This document shows, in pieces, positions 1 to 5,399 of a DNA stretch of 5,399 nucleotides. How positions within the stretch are numbered: position 1 is the first letter of the stretch; each line of letters starts with the position of its first letter. The notes under the pieces are model-generated. The model saw only the letters and a list, made by a program, of their open reading frames with translations. It was not told where the DNA came from and did no database searches. A program made the translations under genes and the position numbers. The stretch is from Thiobacillaceae bacterium (GTDB taxonomy: Bacteria > Pseudomonadota > Gammaproteobacteria > Burkholderiales > Thiobacillaceae): positions 3,337-8,735 of the forward strand of contig JAHENE010000072.1 of the NCBI GenBank assembly GCA_024643305.1, read 5' to 3'.

Positions 1-73
1 GTTATTGCCGTAAACTTTGCTTCTTGGAGGGGTTAATCAAACAAAACCAAAGGGTAGGGGGAAACCACCAAGA

Positions 74-2743
74 ATGAGTTGGCTCACGATCCGGAACTGG
101 TTGATGGTTCGCCAGGGTGAGGGCAGGATTGTTCTGTACCTTGCGGGCCTGGCCGTGCTTGTCGGCGGCGGCCTTGCCATTGGCCGTGGTTCCAGTGATG
201 CCTTGTTCTTCAAGCGTTTCGGCACCCAGTACCTCCCGCACATGTACTTTGCCACCAGTTTTCTGCTGGTGATCACAAGCGCCTTATATGCACAGGTGGC
301 GGACAAGTGGAGTCCGAGCAGGGTGCTCTCCACCATGTCTTTAGCCGTTGCAGGCCTTTTGGGCATCAACTGGCTGATCATGCAGTTTGGCGCCAATCCC
401 TATGCCTATGTGCTCTACTTCCTGATTTATGCCGTCGTTTCCGAAATCCTGCTGGTGCATTTCAGTTTTTTTGTCAGCAGTTTCTTCCATGTTCAGCAAA
501 GCAAGCGCCTGAGTCCATTGATAAATGCAGCTTCCAGGCTGGGCGCGGTGGTCGGGGGGCTGGCGCTGGGAGGTTTGGTGCAAATCTGGCCGGCGCCCAG
601 CCTCGCGCTGGTCTGGGCTACGACTTTGCTTGTAATCGTGGCGGCGGTTTTCTGGAAAGCGCGTCGCAGTGAAGCAGGTGCCGCAACCGTTAAAATGAAA
701 ACTTCACGGCGTGGCACCGGGATGCTCAACGCGCTTTTCTTTGCCAAACGTTCCAAGCTGCTGAAGATCACCAGCCTGGGGGCATTTTTGCTGATCATCC
801 TGATTTCGCTTCAGGACTACATCGTAGCCACTCTGCTGACCCGTCATTTTGTACGTGAGAAAGACCTGACTGCTTTCTTCGGCATCTTCTTTGCGTGCTC
901 GAATGCGCTGGTGCTGGTGATGCAGATGCTGGTGACGAGCCGCCTTCTGAACCGCTTTGGTTTGCGCGCGGTAAACATGATTTTCCCATTCAGTACGATG
1001 ATCACATTCTGGCTGCTGGCCTGGTCTCCAGGTGTGGTGACGGCCACGATCGCCCGATTCAATTACACGGGTGTGCTGCCTGCTTTCCGGAATCCAGCAG
1101 CTAACCTGTTTTTCACCGCCTTGCCTGCCTACATGCAGGGGCGTGCGCGAGCCCTGATATTGGGTTTGGTGTTGCCATCGGGTTTGGCTGTCGCAGGTTT
1201 GGGATTGATGGTGGTTCCGGTTGACATGGTTGACTCCTGGCTACCCGTACTGGGCGTGGCAATGTCCATGGCTTTCATCACCATCAAAATCCGCAAGAAT
1301 GTTGCCTACAGCAACAGCCTGACCGAGCTTATTCAACAGCAGGTTTTTTCCGAGAAATCGCCATTCGTGGATGAGGATGTCCGCATGGACAGGCGCGTGG
1401 CCAAAAAGATCGCTTACAGCATTCCGGGTTCGCAGGATGATGCGGCGTCATTGGCATTTGTCGACGTGCTTTGCGAACATGCCCCACAGGAAGCAGGGCC
1501 CCTGTTGCTGGAAATTGCCCCCAGGGCAAGCATCAAGGTGCAGGACCACATGTTGAGATGCCTGGCAAGACTGAAGCCTGAAGGTTGGGTCGAATACGCA
1601 AGAGGACTTGTGCATCATGAAGACCTCCATTTGAGCAGCACGGCCCTTGAGGTTCTGGGGCAGGCGATGGATACGGGCGTTCTTGAAGATGCGCGTGTTT
1701 GGCGCAGCCATGAAAAGCCCAGGCCGAAAGCCGCCGCGCTGGTAGTCCTTAAGAATTCTGGCAATGATGAAGAGCGTTACGAGGCCCGGCTGAAATTGTT
1801 GGACATGCTTTACTCACCCATTCCCGAGGAGAATATTGCGGCCTCGCAGGCGGTACTCGCATTGCGCGATGTTTCCATGGTTGATGACTTGAAGCCGCTA
1901 TTGGGTTCTCAGGATGGACGGGTACGTGCAATAGCAATGCATGCCTATGGAGGGCTCGGGCAAACCGCAGGCCGGGACTGTGCTGAAGAAGTGACGGCCG
2001 CCATCAGCGACAAACTGTACCCCGTGCGGGTGGCGGCCGTGAAAAGATTGTCATCCGTGCAATCGGATTCGCAGCGCCTTAATCTTCTGGCGCGTGCGCT
2101 CGACGACCATTCACCCGAAGTGCGTCGCGCCGCCATGTCTTCCGCAATGAGCCATCTTCCGGAATCGGCAGAGAGCCTGGCAGAGGCATTTACAACCCAT
2201 TTTACCCATTTCGGAATGCAGGCCCTGCTGGCAGGGGCATGCAGGAAGCTGGACCAGGAGGATCGCGATACCCTTCTGGATGAGGTCATACGCAGGCATC
2301 TGGACACAGCAAGGCAGAAGCGATTTGCGGGCGCGAAACTCAAGGATTCCAGCAGTGCGCAATCTGCTGTAGGGCAGGTTTTGCATGAGGCGTTGAATGA
2401 GGAAATACGCGGACATGTGTGTGCAGCCATGGATTTGCTCGCCGAGAAGATCCCTGGTGAGGCAATTTCCCAGGCCGCAAGCGCGCTTCACAGCATGGAT
2501 GAGAAAATAAGGGCACAGGGACTGGAATCCCTGCAATGTCTGAGTGACAATGTACTGGCCAGGGGAATCGCCGAACTTGCGGATCAGCCCGAGTTGAAAC
2601 TACATGCCCAAGACAAATACAAAGTGGGCCTAAAAGATTCGCTGGAACCCATCGTGCCCGGAGCATCGCCATGGCTGCGGGAATGCATAGAGTCGTTTTT
2701 AGGGGAAATTCAGAAAAGTGGACGGCCAGGATACGCTGTTTGA
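74..2743 (+). CDS. NTT/MFS-like membrane transporter fused to C-terminal HEAT-repeat domain
   Basis: This encodes an 889-residue inner-membrane protein of two halves. Residues 1-410 hold about 11-12 hydrophobic segments (for example 20-37, 57-74, 86-105, 110-135, 153-172, 176-194, 232-252, 265-288, 302-320, 358-382, 388-405). Their pattern resembles the ATP/ADP translocase (NTT/Npt) branch of the MFS-like transporters: a VRQGEGR entry before helix 1, SSDALFFKRF after it, LQDYIVATLL near 246-255, and a conserved-looking AFRNPAANLFF...GRARA stretch near 337-360. Residues about 440-880 are soluble, helical and HEAT-like, with VR-type repeats near 615-628, 649-662, 681-695 and 810-823. HEAT repeats usually serve as protein-binding scaffolds. 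The substrate cannot be read from the sequence; nucleotide exchange is only a family-based guess. The ATG at 74 is preferred, with AGGGGG at 56-61 upstream. An in-frame TTG at 17 would add 19 basic, unconserved-looking residues. The 3' end overlaps the next gene by 26 bp. Confidence 0.85.
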   Translation: MSWLTIRNWLMVRQGEGRIVLYLAGLAVLVGGGLAIGRGSSDALFFKRFGTQYLPHMYFATSFLLVITSALYAQVADKWSPSRVLSTMSLAVAGLLGINWLIMQFGANPYAYVLYFLIYAVVSEILLVHFSFFVSSFFHVQQSKRLSPLINAASRLGAVVGGLALGGLVQIWPAPSLALVWATTLLVIVAAVFWKARRSEAGAATVKMKTSRRGTGMLNALFFAKRSKLLKITSLGAFLLIILISLQDYIVATLLTRHFVREKDLTAFFGIFFACSNALVLVMQMLVTSRLLNRFGLRAVNMIFPFSTMITFWLLAWSPGVVTATIARFNYTGVLPAFRNPAANLFFTALPAYMQGRARALILGLVLPSGLAVAGLGLMVVPVDMVDSWLPVLGVAMSMAFITIKIRKNVAYSNSLTELIQQQVFSEKSPFVDEDVRMDRRVAKKIAYSIPGSQDDAASLAFVDVLCEHAPQEAGPLLLEIAPRASIKVQDHMLRCLARLKPEGWVEYARGLVHHEDLHLSSTALEVLGQAMDTGVLEDARVWRSHEKPRPKAAALVVLKNSGNDEERYEARLKLLDMLYSPIPEENIAASQAVLALRDVSMVDDLKPLLGSQDGRVRAIAMHAYGGLGQTAGRDCAEEVTAAISDKLYPVRVAAVKRLSSVQSDSQRLNLLARALDDHSPEVRRAAMSSAMSHLPESAESLAEAFTTHFTHFGMQALLAGACRKLDQEDRDTLLDEVIRRHLDTARQKRFAGAKLKDSSSAQSAVGQVLHEALNEEIRGHVCAAMDLLAEKIPGEAISQAASALHSMDEKIRAQGLESLQCLSDNVLARGIAELADQPELKLHAQDKYKVGLKDSLEPIVPGASPWLRECIESFLGEIQKSGRPGYAV
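2701..2706 (+). promoter_or_regulatory. Ribosome-binding site deciding the GTG start at 2718
   Basis: The sequence AGGGGA lies inside the last codons of the transporter gene, 11 nt before the GTG at 2718. It supports the GTG over the later in-frame ATG at 2751, which lacks a purine-rich leader. The reading frame is closed by a TAG at 2700-2702, so the start cannot lie further upstream. Confidence 0.55.
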
Positions 2744-3197
2744 ACGCATCATGCTGTTGAAGAAGGTACCCTTCTTCGAGCTTTTGCGAACTGACCAGCT
2801 TCGACATCTCGCGGCGGCGCTGGAATCGGTTGCATGGCCTGCGCGTGAAATCATTTTTGAAACCGGCGAGCCTGGCGACGCCATGTACATCATTGTTGGC
2901 GGAAAGGTCGGCATCTCTCTTGGGGGCACCGCCTCTTTCGAGGATTTTATTGTCGAGCTCAAGCCGGGAGAGTTTTTCGGCGAAATGGCCATTCTGGATG
3001 ATCAACCGCGTTCGGCTTCCGCGGTTACGGTTGAAGGCACCGAGGCCTACAGCCTGAGCAAGGAAAAGACCCGCGGATTGTTGCTCGCCTACCCGGAACT
3101 GGGGACGGGCATGCTGCGTGCACTTAGCCGCAGACTGCGTGCGAACAGCCAGGTGATGGACAAATATCGCGCGGAGCTGGCGGAACTCAAGAAGTAA
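2718..3197 (+). CDS. Stand-alone cyclic-nucleotide-binding-domain protein
   Basis: This 159-residue cytoplasmic protein is almost entirely one cyclic-nucleotide-binding (Crp/PKA-type) domain. Residues 12-36 form the entry helices (LLKKVPFF...LRHLAAAL). Residues 43-68 form the first beta strands, with the family's GEPGD...YIIVGGKV pattern. Residues 83-102 form the phosphate-binding cassette, PGEFFGEMAILDDQPRSASA. In that cassette E89 and R98 match the residues that bind the ribose hydroxyl and the cyclic phosphate in cAMP-binding relatives. The tail (about 113-159) is helical and charged, and has no helix-turn-helix, kinase or channel domain, so it is not a Crp-like transcription factor. It overlaps the transporter gene by 26 bp, which suggests coupled translation and a partner role as regulatory subunit. 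The ligand (cAMP, cGMP or none) is unproven. Confidence 0.88.
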   Translation: MDGQDTLFERIMLLKKVPFFELLRTDQLRHLAAALESVAWPAREIIFETGEPGDAMYIIVGGKVGISLGGTASFEDFIVELKPGEFFGEMAILDDQPRSASAVTVEGTEAYSLSKEKTRGLLLAYPELGTGMLRALSRRLRANSQVMDKYRAELAELKK

Positions 3198-3206
3198 GTT
3201 GTTGCG

Positions 3207-3236
3207 AAAACGGGCTGTCGTTCAGGCTGCCGCCCG
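3207..3236 (-). terminator. Possible weak intrinsic terminator after the EI24-like gene
   Basis: Read on the minus strand, CGGGC (3236-3232) and GCCCG (3215-3211) can form a 5-bp all-GC stem around a 16-nt loop, followed at once by TTTT (3210-3207). The short stem and large loop make it a poor terminator. Its upstream arm lies in the last codons of the gene. The 24-bp gap between the convergent genes leaves room for little else. Confidence 0.3.
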
Positions 3237-3941
3237 CTTGTCTTCCAGTTTTCTCAAACAATAGTGAATGAAGGCCAGGCCAGTAAACACTGGCGCGAAG
3301 AAGTTGAGCAAGGGCACGAATTGCACCAGGCCCAGCAATATGCCCAGCATCCAAAGCTTGCTCTTGTTTTCTTCAATGACTGCCTTGAGTTCCAGGGCGT
3401 CTGCATGGATTGCCAGGGCGTCATATCGGAACAGTCGCTGATTCAGATAGCCGGCGGTAATGATGGGGATGACGGCGCCAACCGGCCCAAGCAGCCACAG
3501 CGGCAGCGTCACGATCCAAAATCCAATGTAAACAACCACAGCGGTGAAGGCGTTGGCCGTACTGCCGATCATCCCGCCGCCGCGTCGTTTATCGAGCGTG
3601 GGGAAGAAACGCCCGCTTACCGTGTTGACCATGGCATCCATTCCGAAAATGGCGGTCAGGACAAGCGCAGTCAACATAACCAGGGGCACAAACAGCATGA
3701 GATAAAGCAGCGTTCTCAGGGCCGCGCCGATCCATGCTGGCTCGATATCGGTCAGCCACTGCGCGATGCCAAAATAATCATAGAGCCACAACCAGGCATG
3801 CTGAAGCGGAACCCAGAACACAATGGCCAGGACTGTCCACAGAATCAGGGCGGCAAGCACCGGCCAGATCATCAGCCACAGCATGCGCAGCGAAAACAGG
3901 CTGCGAAAGGCGCCGGCGAGGGATTCAAGAATCGAACTCAT
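3222..3941 (-). CDS. EI24/CysZ-like polytopic membrane protein
   Basis: This 239-residue inner-membrane protein fits the EI24 domain family, which includes the sulfate permease CysZ. Hydrophobic segments are visible near residues 20-44, 72-98, 130-150, 152-164 and 196-225. Between the last two lies a family-typical stretch, GYLNQRLFRYDALAIHAD at 164-181, like the YDAL region of CysZ-type proteins. Length suits the family (about 230-260 residues). The tail is polar and ends KLEDKRAAA. True CysZ imports sulfate for cysteine synthesis. This protein is only a distant-looking relative, no cysteine genes are nearby, and sulfate transport should not be assumed. The start codon lies 9 bp after the mogA stop with no clear Shine-Dalgarno, so translation probably depends on coupling to mogA. 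Basic residues (KRR at 118-120) suggest a cytoplasmic loop. Confidence 0.87.
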   Translation of the reverse strand: MSSILESLAGAFRSLFSLRMLWLMIWPVLAALILWTVLAIVFWVPLQHAWLWLYDYFGIAQWLTDIEPAWIGAALRTLLYLMLFVPLVMLTALVLTAIFGMDAMVNTVSGRFFPTLDKRRGGGMIGSTANAFTAVVVYIGFWIVTLPLWLLGPVGAVIPIITAGYLNQRLFRYDALAIHADALELKAVIEENKSKLWMLGILLGLVQFVPLLNFFAPVFTGLAFIHYCLRKLEDKRAAA

Positions 3942-3950
3942 GCGGTCAGT

Positions 3951-4532
3951 CTAGACGTTTTTCCGGACGGCAGATTTTGGACGGAATGCCTGGATTTTTT
4001 CCGGCCGGGTTTCCAGGTAGGGACCACCGATCAGGTCGATACAGTAGGGCACGGCGGCGAACACGCCATCCAGTGTTTCGCCGATGGCCTTTGGCTGGCC
4101 CGGCAGGTTGAGGATCAGGCTCTTGCCGCGCACCACGCCGACTTGCCGCGAAAGTATCGCTGTGGGCACGTACTTCAGCGAAACGGCGCGCATGGCTTCG
4201 CCGAACCCTGGGAGAACCTTGTCTGCCACAGCCAGGGTCGCCTCGGGCGTAACGTCACGGAGCGCGGGTCCGGTGCCGCCGGTAGTGAGAATAAGGCAGC
4301 AGCCTTTTTCATCAGCCAGTTCCTTTAGGGTGGATTCAATTATGGGCCGCTCGTCCGGAATGAGCCGCGCCTCAAATTCCAGCGGATTCAAAAGCGCGAA
4401 ATCAAGCCACTCGCGCAGGGCGGGCAGGCCTTTGTCTTCATAGACGCCAGAAGTTGCGCGATCGGAAATGGATACAACGCCAATACGCACGGGGTCGTGC
4501 GGCGAAGGGGCGCGGCCTGCGGGTTCGTTCAT
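3951..4532 (-). CDS. mogA: Molybdopterin adenylyltransferase MogA
   Basis: This 193-residue cytoplasmic enzyme activates molybdopterin with ATP, giving adenylylated molybdopterin for molybdate insertion by MoeA in molybdenum cofactor synthesis. The whole protein follows E. coli MogA closely as I recall it: IGVVSISDRATSGVYEDKG at 17-35, LTTGGTGPALRDVTPEAT at 82-99 (the MoCF signature with its acidic residue), PGFGEAMR at 108-115, PTAILSRQVGVVRGK at 123-137, LILNLPGQPKAI at 139-150 and VPYCIDLIGGPYLET at 161-175. The length matches E. coli MogA (about 195 residues), and these features point to MogA rather than MoaB. The frame is open up to 4601, but that longer start would overlap the divergent gene and adds unconserved residues, so the ATG at 4530-4532 is chosen. 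Its Shine-Dalgarno is weak (AGG about 12 nt upstream). It implies that the cell makes molybdoenzymes; none is encoded here. Confidence 0.95.
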   Translation of the reverse strand: MNEPAGRAPSPHDPVRIGVVSISDRATSGVYEDKGLPALREWLDFALLNPLEFEARLIPDERPIIESTLKELADEKGCCLILTTGGTGPALRDVTPEATLAVADKVLPGFGEAMRAVSLKYVPTAILSRQVGVVRGKSLILNLPGQPKAIGETLDGVFAAVPYCIDLIGGPYLETRPEKIQAFRPKSAVRKNV

Positions 4533-4582
4533 GGCAAAAAGATACCTGTTGCTAATTGATTTAAAGTTATCACAATTGAGGC
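4533..4582. promoter_or_regulatory. Divergent intergenic promoter region between mogA and the thioredoxin-like gene
   Basis: These 50 AT-rich bases separate two divergent start codons and must hold promoters for both directions unless these lie inside the genes. On the plus strand a weak candidate is TTGCTA (4549-4554), a 16-bp spacer and CACAAT (4571-4576), which would start transcription at about the ATG at 4583. On the minus strand TATCTT (4544-4539) could be a -10 box, without a good -35. Also visible are an inverted repeat TGAT-N8-ATCA (4557-4572) and a direct repeat AATTGA at 4554-4559 and 4574-4579, exactly 20 bp apart. None is strong enough to name a regulator. Confidence 0.4.
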
Positions 4583-5065
4583 ATGAGAACTTTTCTTGCA
4601 TTCATTCTTGTCGGTTTTGCGTTGACGGCATTTGCTGAGCCGCCGCCGGACTATCCGTTTGTCAGTTATGACCAGGGTCTGAAACAGGCTCAGGAAACCG
4701 GCAAGCCGATTTTTGTATACTTTGGCCGCTATGGCTGCGCCTGGTGCGATCACACCAACAAGAAAAGTTTTTCCGATGAGGGGTTGAAGAAACTGTACCC
4801 CGAGCATTACGTGCTGGTTTATGTGGATGCAGAAAGTGGCAAGCGAATCAGGCTTCCCAGCGGAGAGCGCATTACCGAGGCTGAACTTGGTACGCGTTTC
4901 AAGGCTTTTGCCACGCCACTTTTCGTCTATCTGACCCCGCAGGGCCAGGAGATTTTCAAGGCGCCCGGTTTCAAAACGGTGCAGGACTTCAAGGATTTCG
5001 ATCGCTATGTGATCGAGGGCCACTACAAAACCCAAACCCTGCTTGAATTTCTGGGCAAAAAATGA
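4583..5065 (+). CDS. Secreted thioredoxin-fold protein with CxxC, SoxW-like
   Basis: This 160-residue protein has a short signal peptide (residues 1-18, hydrophobic core LAFILVGFALTAFA, cleavage expected after AFA), so it acts in the periplasm. The thioredoxin fold follows: KPIFVYFGRYGCAWC at 41-55 carries the redox pair C52-x-x-C55 in GCAWC, and FATPLFVYL at 109-117 carries the expected cis-proline (P112), then GQEIFKAPGF at 121-130. An insertion at about 85-108 between these parts, with a LPSGERITEAEL pattern, resembles SoxW-type and related periplasmic thioredoxins. It probably reduces or isomerises disulfides of exported proteins. No sox genes are visible, so a link to sulfur oxidation is untested. 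The frame is closed just upstream (TGA at 4577-4579), so ATG 4583 is the first possible start. Its GAGG lies only 1 nt away, which is too close for a normal ribosome-binding site. The stop overlaps the next start by 4 bp. Confidence 0.9.
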   Translation: MRTFLAFILVGFALTAFAEPPPDYPFVSYDQGLKQAQETGKPIFVYFGRYGCAWCDHTNKKSFSDEGLKKLYPEHYVLVYVDAESGKRIRLPSGERITEAELGTRFKAFATPLFVYLTPQGQEIFKAPGFKTVQDFKDFDRYVIEGHYKTQTLLEFLGKK

Positions 5066-5399
5066 AGCTTTTCATTGTCACCTTGCTGTTTGCGCTGGCG
5101 GGCATGGCGCACGCGGACTGGCAGTTCTCGCAGCCTGTTGAAGCCGGCAGCGTCAACAAGAAAACACTCTTTCATCATTTGGAATCCTCCAATCGCAAAG
5201 GCCTGGCCGAGTCCGGCGGACGGGTTGCGCTGGTGTGGGAAGACAACCGCGATGGTGCACCGCGCTGCTGGCTGGCTGTACGTGAGCAAGGGGAGAATTC
5301 CTTTTCGCCGCCACAAGCCATCAGCAAGGGTGAATGTTATGAACCCGTGGTTGAGGGCATGGCTAAAGGCCACTTCGCCCTGGCCTGGGAAGAGGATGG
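5062..5399 (+). CDS. Exported protein, start of a sialidase/BNR-like beta-propeller (partial)
   Basis: An open frame starts at ATG 5062, within the ATGA overlap with the preceding gene, and runs off the right edge after 112 full codons without a stop. Residues 1-18 look like a signal peptide (core LFIVTLLFALAGM, cleavage after AHA). The mature part shows beta-strand repeats: GGRVALVWEDNRDG at 52-65 followed by FSPPQAIS at 81-88, then HFALAWEED at 104-112. The WEDNRDG and FSPPQAIS pattern is that of sialidase-like or BNR-type propeller repeats, although no classic Asp-box is complete in this fragment. Enzyme activity cannot be inferred. The mature fragment has two cysteines, C69 and C92. Overlap with the thioredoxin-like gene suggests coupled translation and perhaps a shared job in the periplasm or outside the cell. 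Confidence 0.8.
   Translation, partial: MKLFIVTLLFALAGMAHADWQFSQPVEAGSVNKKTLFHHLESSNRKGLAESGGRVALVWEDNRDGAPRCWLAVREQGENSFSPPQAISKGECYEPVVEGMAKGHFALAWEED

Noticed and set aside
17..73. TTG at 17 as the start of the transporter.
   Set aside because: Adds a 19-residue basic tail, has no visible upstream ribosome-binding site, and the ATG at 74 gives an N-terminus of the length usual before the GEGR motif.
2340..3005. Minus-strand open frame of 221 codons across the transporter/sensor junction.
   Set aside because: Both underlying plus-strand genes have clear domains, and this frame shows no recognisable motif.
2718..3197. Crp/FNR-type transcription factor.
   Set aside because: After the nucleotide-binding domain only about 45 helical residues remain, and no helix-turn-helix is visible.
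3264..4328. Long plus-strand open frame of 354 codons opposite the EI24-like gene and mogA.
   Set aside because: It is antisense to two well-recognised genes, spans their junction, has a Q/H/G/R-rich composition typical of the reverse complement of coding DNA, and shows no domain pattern or ribosome-binding site.
4533..4601. N-terminal extension of mogA to ATG at 4599-4601, which would add a CLNC motif.
   Set aside because: The extension overlaps the start of the divergent thioredoxin-like gene, lies across the promoter region and is absent from MogA proteins as I know them; the ATG at 4532 gives the family length.
4583..5065. Naming the thioredoxin-like gene soxW and placing it in a sulfur-oxidation cluster.
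   Set aside because: The fold and insertion resemble SoxW, but no sox structural genes are in the window, so the specific name is not supported.

Overview
The window holds six protein-coding genes, closely packed, in three blocks: two rightward genes (74-3197), two leftward genes (3222-4532), and two rightward genes (4583 to the right edge). I see no rRNA, tRNA, CRISPR array, insertion sequence or phage gene. The MogA homologue is strongly proteobacterial in type. The MogA/EI24 pairing, the moderately high GC and the SoxW-like thioredoxin suggest a free-living Beta- or Gammaproteobacterium, with a slight preference for a Nitrosomonadales-like betaproteobacterium. This is inference from gene content, not a phylogenetic placement.

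Block 1 (74-3197, +): an 889-residue membrane protein has an N-terminal transporter domain resembling the ATP/ADP-translocase (NTT/Npt) and MFS superfamily, fused to a C-terminal HEAT-repeat domain of about 440 residues. Its 3' end overlaps, by 26 bp and in another frame, a gene for a stand-alone cyclic-nucleotide-binding-domain protein of 159 residues. The overlap and the internal ribosome-binding site suggest translational coupling, so the two products may form one complex: membrane transporter, HEAT scaffold and small-molecule sensor. This is the most interesting part of the window.

Block 2 (3222-4532, -): mogA, the molybdopterin adenylyltransferase of molybdenum cofactor synthesis, is followed after 9 bp by an EI24/CysZ-like polytopic membrane protein. 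This block converges on block 1 with only 24 bp between the stop codons, and diverges from block 3 across a 50-bp promoter region.

Block 3 (4583-5399, +): a secreted thioredoxin-fold protein with a CxxC motif overlaps by 4 bp (ATGA) the start of a second exported protein. That second protein looks like the start of a sialidase/BNR-type beta-propeller and runs off the window. The fragment carries two cysteines in its mature part, so it could be a redox client of the thioredoxin.

Most of the window is ordinary housekeeping or accessory proteobacterial sequence. I do not see an unmistakable new system. The transporter-HEAT plus cyclic-nucleotide-sensor pair is the best candidate for undescribed biology.
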